A DNA stretch of 62,103 bases from Opitutaceae bacterium (GTDB lineage Bacteria > Verrucomicrobiota > Verrucomicrobiia > Opitutales > Opitutaceae), in the NCBI GenBank assembly GCA_024711005.1, contig JANJTQ010000010.1:1-62103 (forward strand), in the 5' to 3' direction. Every line of letters begins with the position of its first letter. Within the stretch, counting starts at the first letter, position 1. The position numbers and the translations under genes were made by a program. The notes below the pieces were generated by a model. It searched no databases and was not told where the DNA came from. It saw nothing but the letters and a program-made list of their open reading frames with translations. Below are positions 17,669-26,200 of this stretch, one piece after another.

Positions 17669-19594
17669 TTACCAGCGATCGGAGCGGAACGGGCTGGCGG
17701 GGAGGCCGGCTTGGTTGGCGAGGTTGCAGCCTTCCGGATTGTTGGCCCATGCATAACGAACGGCCACCGGACGAGGCACGGCGGGGCAGGTGACCACGAC
17801 GGCGTGGCCGTCGATGCGGGCGTTGGCCGGGTGGAACACTTGGTCGTCACCGGCGATAAAGAATAGACGCGGTGCGGCGCCGTCCGTGGTCGTGAGTCCG
17901 CGGTCGGTGTGGAGGAACTCGCAGCGGATGGAGTCGCCGCTCACGGTGAATTTTTCGGCGAGCGGACCGCAGGGTGTGATCGCTTGTCCGTAAGTGAGGC
18001 TGAGGACGCTTTGGGCGAGACGTTCGCCAACCGGGATTTTGTTTTTGGGGTGGATGTCCTTGGCTTCGCCCAAGTCGATGGTCACGGCGAGACCGGTGTG
18101 CGGGAGGGCGAGGGCGGCGGTCTGGGCCTCGCGGATGAGCGACCAATTGCTGTCGGGCTGGTGGTCCTGCGCGGCTTGGAAACCGGGCAGTTGCACGAGG
18201 TGGAAGGCAAGTTCGGGCAGGCCCCATTGACGGCGCCAGTCTTCGATCAAGTCGCGCATGAGGCGCGCATAGATCGTGCCGTCGTTGGCATTGCTCTCGC
18301 CCTGATACCAAAGGGCGCCGCGCAGAGCGTAAGGGACCAGCGGACGGACCATGTTGTCGAAGAGCATGTGGGGCGAGTTGCGCTCGCCGTGGCCCATGAC
18401 GTGGGATTCGACGACGACGCCCAGGTTGTGTTCGCAGCGGTAGCGCCACGCGCCGGCGAGCGGGATGTCGGAGTCGGGTCGTTCGCGCTCTCCGCTACAA
18501 CGGAGCCGCATGCGGTCGGCGGGGCCGATGAGGCCTCCGTCATAGAGAAATGAATACACGCGCACCGCGAGGGTGAGTGTGCGGCCGGTCACGACGGCGG
18601 CAGGCACGGCGTAGGTGCGGGGCGTGTCCCAGTGTTGTTCCTCGCGGCCGCGACCGGTGCGGCCCACCTCGACGCCGTTGACGAAGGTGATGTCGTGTTT
18701 GTCGGCGGCGCCGAGGTGGAGTTGGAGATCGCGACCGACCCAGGTTTCGGGGAGTTCGATGGTGCGGCGGAACCAGAAGACGCCGGAGTAGGCGTGGCCG
18801 GCGGATTGCCAGGTGGAGGGCAATTGCAGGGTGTCCCAGGCGGAGTCATCGAAGGTCGGCTGGTTCCAGGACGCGGACTCGGGGGTGACGCCGGGATCGG
18901 CGGGGTAGTTGGTGACGCGGCCGTCGGGGCCTGCGCGCTGCATGTCTTTCCAGCGTTCGGCGGTCCATGCCATTGATTCAAATTCTTCGAGCCACGGGCG
19001 GACGTCGGGGTTGAAGGCGAGGGTGGAGCGGCTCGTCCACGATTGAATGATGCTGCCGCCCCATGAGCTGTTGACGATGCCGACGGGGATGCCGAGTTCA
19101 CGATGGATGCGACGGGCGAAACTGAAACCGACGGCGGAGAACCGTGCGACGGTGGTTGGGCTGGATACCTGCCACGTGCCCTCAACGGTGCGCTGAGGGC
19201 CGAGGTGGGCGCGCTTGTTCACGTTGAAGAGCCGGATCGCGGGAAAGTCTGCGGTGGCGATGACATCGGCGGTGAGCGGGAGTGATCCGGCGAGTGTCCA
19301 GTCCATGTTGGACTGTCCGGAGGCGAGCCAGACCTCGCCGATTAGAATGTCGCGCAGTTCCAGGCGTTCGCCGGTTTCGGGAATATCGACCGTCAAGACG
19401 TGTGGACCGCCGGCGGGCAAGGCGGGGAGACGCACGAGCCAGTCGCCTTGGTCTCCGCTGATGGCAAACGCCTCGTTGCCGGCGAGCGCGACGCGGATGC
19501 GGGCGAAGGGTGGCGCCCAACCCCACACGGGGAGTCGTTGGTCGCGCTGGAGCACGGCGTGATCTTGGAAGAGGGAGGCGAGGCGGAGGCTCAT
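17669..19594 (-). CDS. Sialate O-acetylesterase-type SGNH hydrolase
   Basis: This carbohydrate esterase of about 641 residues removes acetyl groups from glycans. The SGNH nucleophile block ASGQSNMDW is near residues 93-101, the second block ALWYQGESNAND follows near 425, and the Asp-His pair DIHPKNKIPVGERLA is near 514. A sugar-binding jelly-roll insertion of the galactose-binding type (NQPTFDDSAWDTLQLPSTW) lies between. I chose the ATG at 19594 (MSLRLASLFQ) because a longer frame to 19723 would run through the rho-independent terminator of the preceding GH5 gene. No signal peptide is obvious. It is probably co-transcribed with GH92. Confidence 0.92.
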   Translation of the reverse strand: MSLRLASLFQDHAVLQRDQRLPVWGWAPPFARIRVALAGNEAFAISGDQGDWLVRLPALPAGGPHVLTVDIPETGERLELRDILIGEVWLASGQSNMDWTLAGSLPLTADVIATADFPAIRLFNVNKRAHLGPQRTVEGTWQVSSPTTVARFSAVGFSFARRIHRELGIPVGIVNSSWGGSIIQSWTSRSTLAFNPDVRPWLEEFESMAWTAERWKDMQRAGPDGRVTNYPADPGVTPESASWNQPTFDDSAWDTLQLPSTWQSAGHAYSGVFWFRRTIELPETWVGRDLQLHLGAADKHDITFVNGVEVGRTGRGREEQHWDTPRTYAVPAAVVTGRTLTLAVRVYSFLYDGGLIGPADRMRLRCSGERERPDSDIPLAGAWRYRCEHNLGVVVESHVMGHGERNSPHMLFDNMVRPLVPYALRGALWYQGESNANDGTIYARLMRDLIEDWRRQWGLPELAFHLVQLPGFQAAQDHQPDSNWSLIREAQTAALALPHTGLAVTIDLGEAKDIHPKNKIPVGERLAQSVLSLTYGQAITPCGPLAEKFTVSGDSIRCEFLHTDRGLTTTDGAAPRLFFIAGDDQVFHPANARIDGHAVVVTCPAVPRPVAVRYAWANNPEGCNLANQAGLPASPFRSDRW

Positions 19595-19691
19595 GAGGAG
19601 GTAAGGAGGAGGCGGGATTTTCCAACAACGACGGAGCGAGGTAGCGCGGCGATGGTGATGCCGACAAACCTGGCGCGAACGAAGTGGGCGG

Positions 19692-19728
19692 AAATAAAAA
19701 CCGGCTTGCGGATGTGACCGCAAGCCGG
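19692..19728 (-). terminator. Rho-independent terminator of the GH5 gene
   Basis: A perfect 11-bp stem (CCGGCTTGCGG/CCGCAAGCCGG) with a 6-base loop is followed on the minus strand by TTTTTATTTC. This is a classical intrinsic terminator for the GH5 gene that ends at 19824. It separates that gene from the esterase-GH92 pair. Confidence 0.85.
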
Positions 19729-19775
19729 GTGACGGGTTATGAACGGGAACCGGTGACGACCCGGGGGACGGAAGG

Positions 19776-19800
19776 AAGAGTAACCTATTGGGTTACTCTT
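19776..19800. terminator. Second hairpin behind the GH5 gene
   Basis: AAGAGTAACC and GGTTACTCTT form a perfect 10-bp stem around a 5-base loop, 23 bp behind the GH5 stop. It is AT-rich and has no long T-tract. It could protect the mRNA end or act as an early termination signal ahead of the stronger hairpin at 19692-19728. Confidence 0.5.
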
Positions 19801-19823
19801 TGGTTTGGCCGGTAGGCCTGGGG

Positions 19824-22319
19824 TTAGTTGCCGGTGTAGTTTTCGAGGACGCTCATCTGGGGTTTGTCCACGGTGAAGTTGGACGTGGGTTCGCAGCTGA
19901 GCGGGTAGGTGCCCCACCACGGGCCGCCGGCCCAGTAGGTGCCGGAGACGCCATTGGCGTCGAGGTAGGCGAGGAAGTTGTCGAGCACGGTGTTCCAGCG
20001 GGAGTCGTTGCCGGGCACGCCGTATTCGCCGATGAAACCTTTGTTGCCGGTTTCCTGGAGCCACTCGACGAATTCCTTCACGCGGTCCACCCCGATCATG
20101 GGATAGGCGCCTTCGCCGTCGTAGCTCTGGTCGTAGGTGCCGGAGAGGTTGTTGTCGAAGTAGCAATGGGCTTCGTAGATGAGCCGGCCGACGGGGTCTT
20201 GGGTGTCGAGATTGGGGTTCTTGGAGCGCCAGCCGGTGGCGTTGGACCAGCCGTCTCCGGCGACGATGACGTGGGTGGTGAGATCCACGGTGCGGATGGC
20301 GTTGACTGCGGTCTGCGCCATGACGGGCCAGGTGTTGGTGGTGGAGTAAGGCTCGTTCATGATGCCGTAACCGTAGATGGCGGAATTGCCCTTGTAGTGA
20401 TCGGCGATGCGCCGCCAGACGTCGCCGAAGGCGTCCATGGTGACGGGACCGGTGCCGATGAGGTAGGTGGTGCCGCTTTGTTTGCGGCGGGCGTAGTTGT
20501 GCATGTCGAGGATGACCTTCATGCCGCGGGCGGAAGCATAGCCGACAACCGTGTCGAGGCGGGCGAGTTCGGTGGCGTTGAGGGAGCCGTTGAGCGTGTG
20601 CTGGAGACGTTCCCACTTGAAGGGCAGGCGGATAAGTTTGAGGCCCTTGCTGTTGTAGTAGTCGAATTCGGCGGCGGACGGGTAGATGTAGTCGTAACCG
20701 TAGGAGCCGGGGAGCGGGGTGCCGAATTCGCCGCCGGCGAGGTTGACGCCGAACATGTGGGCGGGGCCGGTGGTGTCGGGCGGATAGACGGCGAGGAAGG
20801 CGTCGGTGGATCCGTAGGGAAAGCGCGCGGGGTAGGCGGCCTTGAGCGCGGCGTAGGTGTGGTAGCCGGCGGCGAGGGGCGTGCCGGCGACGGTGACGCC
20901 GGTGAAGAAGCCGGGGTTGTCGAGCTTCACCGCGCCGGTGGACTCGACGACGAGGGGACCGCCGGTGCCGATCTGCGAGGCGACGGTGAGCGTGCCGGAG
21001 TAGTGGCGGAGGGTGCCGGTGAAGTCCGACGCGCCGCGGACGGCGAGGGTGTATTTGCCGCCGTTTTGGAACTGGAGGGTGCCGTCGCCGGAGAGCTTGT
21101 CCACGGTGAGTTGGACGGTGCTGGTGCTCGGCACGGAGAGCTGGGCGGTGCCGGCGCCGAGGTGCCAGTCGCCGATGATGAGCGGCTGGGTGATGCCGCC
21201 GAAGCCGTTCAGGATGCTGACGGTGTCGGCGGTGGCGAAGGCGGGAATGGTGCTGGTTTTGCCGGCGGGGGCTTTGAGGACGAGGTTGCCGCCGGAGGCG
21301 AGCACGAGGGAGCCGCCGGCGAAGGTGTCGGTGACCTCGGGGGTGCGCAGATTGCGGCCGGAGACCTGGTTGATGTAGTTGTCGAAGGAGTTGATCGAGT
21401 CGGCGGTGGCGCCGGTGCCGTCGGGATTCTCGCGCCAGTGAGCGAGGGTGTTCCAGCTGGCGCCGACGGGCTGGTGGGTGGACAGATACCAGTTGCGCGG
21501 GGCGCGGACGTTGATGAAGCCGGCGGCGGTGCCGCTGACGAAGACCGCGGGGTGGGCGGCCTGGAGCGCGGCGTAGCTGTAGTTGCCAACCGGATACTCG
21601 GTGTCGGCGACGGTGAGGCCGGTGAAGGTGACGCTTTGGTCGAGGGCGACGCGCGCGCCGGTGCCGACGGTGAGCGTCCCGGCGGTGGCGAGGTCGTTGT
21701 TGAAGTCGATCTGGCCGGACTGGACGTAGATGTCACCGTCGTAGGTGGGGGCGCCGGTGAGCTCGAGGTAGAGGGTGCCGCCGCCGTAGAAGCGCAACTG
21801 GCCGGAGCCGACGAGGGTGCCGACGACGAGGTTGATGCCGCGGCCGGTCTGCGCGTAGTAGTTGGTGGTGCCGGAGCGGTTTTCGTAGTGGCCGACCTGG
21901 AGGTTTTGCGTGCCGGAGCCGACGTTCTGGATGAGGCCGGCGGTGGTGAGCAGGGAGGGGATGACGGAGACGCCCGCGCCGGTGGTTTTGAGCGCGAAGT
22001 TGTCGGCGTTGGCGTCGAGGCTGAGCACGCCGCCGCCGAAGGTGTAGGTGGAGCCGCCTTCGGGCGTGCGAAGCATGAAGCCGTTGAGGTGGTAGGTGTC
22101 GGCGGAGGAGAGGGCGGTCGGGCTGGTGCCGGTGCCGTCGGCGTTGGGTTTCCAGTCGGCGAGGGTGTCCCAGCTGGAGTATCGGGCCTGGTTTTTATCG
22201 AGATACCAGTCGGCGGCGGACGCCGGTGCGGCGACGGCGAGCGCGAGGGTGGTGGCGAACACGGAGACGAACGAACGGCGGGCCGTTCGGCGATGTGGGG
22301 TTTGTAGGTTTATGTTCAT
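19824..22319 (-). CDS. Secreted GH5 glycosidase with beta-strand repeats
   Basis: This 831-residue exported enzyme has a signal peptide (FVSVFATTLALAVAAPASAA), two autotransporter-associated-type beta-strand repeat units (ADWYLDKNQARYSS and RNWYLSTHQPVGAS, each with LRTPE further on) over about residues 35-520, and a C-terminal GH5 domain. The acid/base Glu is in YGIMNEP (about 655) and the nucleophile Glu in FIGEYGVP (about 763). It ends right after the catalytic domain (DKPQMSVLENYTGN). It is closely paralogous to the gene at 10749-14246 in layout and sequence. Beta-mannan or beta-glucan is the likely substrate; which one cannot be decided here. Confidence 0.92.
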   Translation of the reverse strand: MNINLQTPHRRTARRSFVSVFATTLALAVAAPASAADWYLDKNQARYSSWDTLADWKPNADGTGTSPTALSSADTYHLNGFMLRTPEGGSTYTFGGGVLSLDANADNFALKTTGAGVSVIPSLLTTAGLIQNVGSGTQNLQVGHYENRSGTTNYYAQTGRGINLVVGTLVGSGQLRFYGGGTLYLELTGAPTYDGDIYVQSGQIDFNNDLATAGTLTVGTGARVALDQSVTFTGLTVADTEYPVGNYSYAALQAAHPAVFVSGTAAGFINVRAPRNWYLSTHQPVGASWNTLAHWRENPDGTGATADSINSFDNYINQVSGRNLRTPEVTDTFAGGSLVLASGGNLVLKAPAGKTSTIPAFATADTVSILNGFGGITQPLIIGDWHLGAGTAQLSVPSTSTVQLTVDKLSGDGTLQFQNGGKYTLAVRGASDFTGTLRHYSGTLTVASQIGTGGPLVVESTGAVKLDNPGFFTGVTVAGTPLAAGYHTYAALKAAYPARFPYGSTDAFLAVYPPDTTGPAHMFGVNLAGGEFGTPLPGSYGYDYIYPSAAEFDYYNSKGLKLIRLPFKWERLQHTLNGSLNATELARLDTVVGYASARGMKVILDMHNYARRKQSGTTYLIGTGPVTMDAFGDVWRRIADHYKGNSAIYGYGIMNEPYSTTNTWPVMAQTAVNAIRTVDLTTHVIVAGDGWSNATGWRSKNPNLDTQDPVGRLIYEAHCYFDNNLSGTYDQSYDGEGAYPMIGVDRVKEFVEWLQETGNKGFIGEYGVPGNDSRWNTVLDNFLAYLDANGVSGTYWAGGPWWGTYPLSCEPTSNFTVDKPQMSVLENYTGN

Positions 22320-22464
22320 GGGGGGAAAAGGGGCAAAGCAGTAGCTGGAGGCACCGGGTGGCGGTGCGTGGAGGAACGGGGTATGGGGGGCAGCCGAACG
22401 CTTAGGGGCTGGCGGTCAGCGTGGGTTGGGAGACGGGGGATTCGGACCTTTTGAGTGGGGCGAG

Positions 22465-22500
22465 GGAGAAAGAGAAAGATTAAGAGGAAAGAGAAAGAAG
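22465..22500 (-). repeat. Stop-proximal purine arm, copy 4 (single arm)
   Basis: The purine run GAGAAAGAGAAAGATTAAGA and onward lies 7 bp behind the stop of the small secreted protein at 22508. No matching left pyrimidine arm was found, so this may be a degenerate half copy. The remainder of the 22320-22507 gap holds a small hairpin (GCACCG/CGGTGC at 22351-22367) and presumably the GH5 promoter. Confidence 0.6.
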
Positions 22501-22507
22501 CGGAGGG

Positions 22508-23275
22508 TCAGGGGGTATCGGAGAAGGCGCGCCAGAAGCAGCCGGGTTTGGGCGGGCCCATCTCGGCGATTTCGTCGGCGGTGAAGGTGTGGCGCATGCC
22601 ACCGGGGGAATAGACGAGGATGCCGACCATGCGTTCGTTGGGGCGGATGACGGTGATGCTGTCTTGGATGAGTCGCCAGCCGCCGGCGTCCTGCTGGATC
22701 TGGATGGCGATCTTGAAAAGGATGCGGCGGCGGGAATCGGTGACGGGTTGAACGAGACTGATTTCGCCTGGCTCGGTGACGACGCGGCTTTCGCTGAACT
22801 GGGCGGCCATGGCGACGGGGCTGCGGTTGATGATGCGGATGGATCCGGCGGGAAAGAGGGACGGGTTGCTGTCGATGAGCTCGACTTGGTACACGGGGGC
22901 GACGTCGGGCGTGACGGCGGGACGCGGGGTGATGATGACGAGAGCGGACGGGGTGTTGGCGGGCGGGGTGAGGGAGGCGATTTTGATCGGGCGGTTCTGG
23001 CCTGTGGTCGAGTCGGGAAAGGACTTGAAGATCTCTACCCCCTTAAAGTCTGCGGGGATGTACGGCGCGCTGATTTCATAGGGGTTTGCGCTGACCTGGC
23101 GGAACGCGGTGCCAACCTTGACGCTGTAGTGGCCGGGAGATTCGTCGAGGAAGAGAAAGCGAAGCTTGGGCGGCTTGGGCGAGTCGGGGGATGCGGTCTG
23201 GGCGAAGGTACCCAAGACGATTGACGAATACCCAATGATCAATGCCCAATGGCGGAGCTTGAAGAGGGAGCGCAT
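22508..23275 (-). CDS. Small exported protein paired with the pilin-like giant
   Basis: This protein of 255 residues has a signal-peptide-like N-terminus (RHWALIIGYSSIVLGTFAQ) and a Pro-rich beta-type body without a recognised domain. It starts 18 bp behind the stop of the pilin-like gene at 23294, so the two are very probably one transcript and may work together in envelope or appendage structure (inference). Oddity: the hydrophobic core of the signal peptide is encoded by a tandem heptamer repeat that also occurs at the start of the pilin-like gene. Confidence 0.75.
   Translation of the reverse strand: MRSLFKLRHWALIIGYSSIVLGTFAQTASPDSPKPPKLRFLFLDESPGHYSVKVGTAFRQVSANPYEISAPYIPADFKGVEIFKSFPDSTTGQNRPIKIASLTPPANTPSALVIITPRPAVTPDVAPVYQVELIDSNPSLFPAGSIRIINRSPVAMAAQFSESRVVTEPGEISLVQPVTDSRRRILFKIAIQIQQDAGGWRLIQDSITVIRPNERMVGILVYSPGGMRHTFTADEIAEMGPPKPGCFWRAFSDTP
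23219..23255. repeat. NCCAATG heptamer repeat, copy B
   Basis: CCCAATG, ATCAATG and CCCAATG follow each other at 23231-23251 and are preceded by GATTGACGAATA. The stretch aligns without gaps to 27091-27128. It lies inside the signal peptide codons of the 255-residue protein. Confidence 0.6.
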
Positions 23276-23293
23276 AGAGAAGGGCAGGCGGGC

Positions 23294-26200
23294 TTAAATG
23301 TCTTCGGGTGAGAGCCAGCGGAAGCTGACGATATGGAAGCGGCGGCCGAACTGCTGGTTGTCAACGTGGAGGCCAGTGGTGTCGGTGGCGGCGTTGGCGT
23401 TGGGATCGACGTAATCGGGAATCCGTTGTACGACAGCCTCGCACCAGGCGCGACCGGTGATGTCACCGGTGGCGGGATTCACCGCGTCGCCGTAGGTACG
23501 AATGGTGAACGTGTCGGAGCGGGCGGAGAGCGACGAGCCGAGGGGGGAAAGCACATCACCTTGGAGGACATAGCCAGGAATGCCGGCGAGGCCGGAGGAC
23601 ATGCGATAGTCGGCGTCAGCCATGACATTATGGCTGCTATTGCCGCTGCCCAGACTGACGAATTGCTTGGGCTGGACGTTGAATGGTGAGGCGAGATCGG
23701 CGCGCTGGTTGATCACGGCGTCAAGAGCGGCCTGGAGAGCACCGGAAAGCCCCAGCCGCATCGTATCGGTGGCGGTGCCTGCATTGGAGGTGCGGCCGCC
23801 AACGAGGCGCCGGTTGATGAACTCGGAGAGAGACGTAAAAGGACCGCGCTTGCGGACCTGCATGACCATCTCTTTGGCGAGGTTATGAATGTCGGCTTCG
23901 GAGAAATCGTAGAAGCCGTTCCATGCGTTGCCTGTGTTGCCTTTGTCGGCGTTGGCGGAGCCGCCGATCGGTGCCAAGGTGCGGGAGAATGGGGCGATCG
24001 TGGAGGTATGACCCGCGATCGGGATGTTTTTCAGCGAAGAAAAGACGGCCTTCCAAGCCTCGACCGAGGTCGAGTTGATATTGAAGGCACCCTCGACAAG
24101 GAGATTCTGCGCGGCCATGCGGGAGTTTGCCGGATTGCTCGCGTCACCGTTGCCGCGGAAGTTTCCCTCGTCATCCCATGCTGCGTCGCCGCGATCGCGG
24201 AAGGGACGGAGGCGGGAGTTGATGAGGCGGTCGCTCAAGGAGGAGAAGTCGAAGGAGCCGGTCTGCGGATAGGTGGAGAAGTAAAAGCGGTCCCAGAGCA
24301 GGTCATTCCAGAGATAGGATCCGTCATAGTGACGGCCCATCTCGCTGCGGCGGAAAAACAGCTGGTCGCGGGTGACGCGGCCATGAGGGTAGGAGTTGGA
24401 GATGGCGTAGTTGTTTTGCCACGAGTTTAAAACGTAAGCCTGACGGTTGGGATCACCGTTGACGCTGGTGGTGTTGATGAACCCGCCCGTGTTGAAGTGT
24501 TGAAGCTGCCCGATGGAGGAAAGCGGATGACCGGGACGCGGGATGTCGTAGAGAAGGTTTTGCTGCCCAACGAGAGGGTCGGTGATGTAATTGGGAGCGG
24601 CGGTCTGCTCCTGGCCTTCGCCGACATTGAAGAGTCCCCAACGAGCGGTGGAGACCGAGCCGGAGGGACGTATGATATTGGCTCCGAGCCAAGGATTGGG
24701 CGTGTCGTTGGCGAGGCCGTCGCCACCGTTCTTGGCGAAAGTGCGCGCCCACTCGAGAGTATGCTGGACGCCGGTCGTGGAGTCGCTGCCGCCAAAGAAC
24801 ACGTAGGCACCGCGGTAATTGACCTGATAGAAGGGCGCCTGCTGGGCGATGGAGGATGCCACCGCAGTGTAGCCGGTGCCTTTGGTGAGGTCGACGGGAG
24901 CCTGGTTCAGGACTAAAATGTAGCCACCACCTTGGCGGGTGCCGTCACCAATGGGATTGACCAAGAGGAAGCTGTTACCGACCTCGGTGGTGTATTGCTG
25001 GCCGCGGATGAACTGCACCAGGCGTTTGTCGCCCTCGCCGGCGGTCCAGTCCATGTACAGGTGGGTATTGATCTGCGGGGCACCGCTTCGGAGGGCTACC
25101 CGTGTGGATGCGAGCGGGATGGTCTTGTTCGTGTTGAAGGCGAGGGCGGTAAGCGTGTCGTAGTCGTTTTTCATAACTACGAACTGCTTGTGCGTGGACG
25201 AGTTGACCGGGACGACGTCGTAGGCACCGGTGGAAGTGGGAGTGATGGTGGGATTGTTGGTGGCGGAGTCGTCGATGGTGAAGATGTGGGCTTCTCCAGG
25301 CGCCATGCCGGGGGAGCGAAGGATGAAAGTGGGATCGCCGAAGTGGGAAGGCTCGTTGCCCGAGTAGAACCGGGTGAAGTCGACCGCGGGGTTGCTGGTA
25401 TCGTCGGTGGAGCCGTGAACAAGTTGCCCAAAACTGCCGCTGAATCTGAACTGGTAGTCAGCAGGGGCCAGAGGGACGGCGTAAGGATTGGCGATGAGGA
25501 CGACGGGAATGGTGTCGATCCATATGAGGCCGGTGTGATTGACCGGCGTCCCGGTGCTGTCCGGAACCGCGGTATCTTCTCCTCCGACAATGCGGAGGCG
25601 GACAAAGCGCTTGGCCTGAATGACCAAAGGGTGAAGGCCGTGCTGAATTTCGGTCTGGCGGCGAGGCGAGGCTCGTCCTGAAAAATCGAATACACCGCCC
25701 GGAGTGTCGGACGCGAGGTTGCCCATGTTTGCAAACGACCAGAGCTGCTCCCAGGTGCAGCCGTATTCAAACACGCCGACGTTGGCGGCACCGTCTCGGA
25801 ATGGCCACCCGCCCGAGTAGGATGCGTCGCTTGGCGGGAATGTGGCGTAGAGAGTGGATTCTGGTTTGAAGACCCGGTTATGGGTGTTGGCGGAAGCGAT
25901 GTTGTCGCCGTAGGCCCCGTTAAGTGCTGTGCGGAAATCGGAGAGGTTTTTTTGGCCGAGAAGGTAGGTGAAGTCGACTTTTAGCCCGCCGTTCTTCGTG
26001 TCGGCAAGGATGCCGCGTGAGTGGATTGAGAAGTCGTGATAACGCGCCCTGAGCTCGTCGGGAAAACTGGTGGCGGAGGGAGCGAGGTAGGCGAACTGAT
26101 CAGGGGTAAGAACGGAGGAGAGCTGGGACTTAAATGTGGCCGGGTCGGGTTGCAGGATTGGATCGAGTCGCGCGAAACCATCGGTGCCGTCGGACGACAT

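Noticed and set aside
19788-22307. A plus-strand frame of 839 codons opposite the second GH5 gene
   Set aside because: It is Gly/Val/Glu-rich with no recognisable motif; the minus strand has intact GH5 catalytic motifs and a proper terminator.
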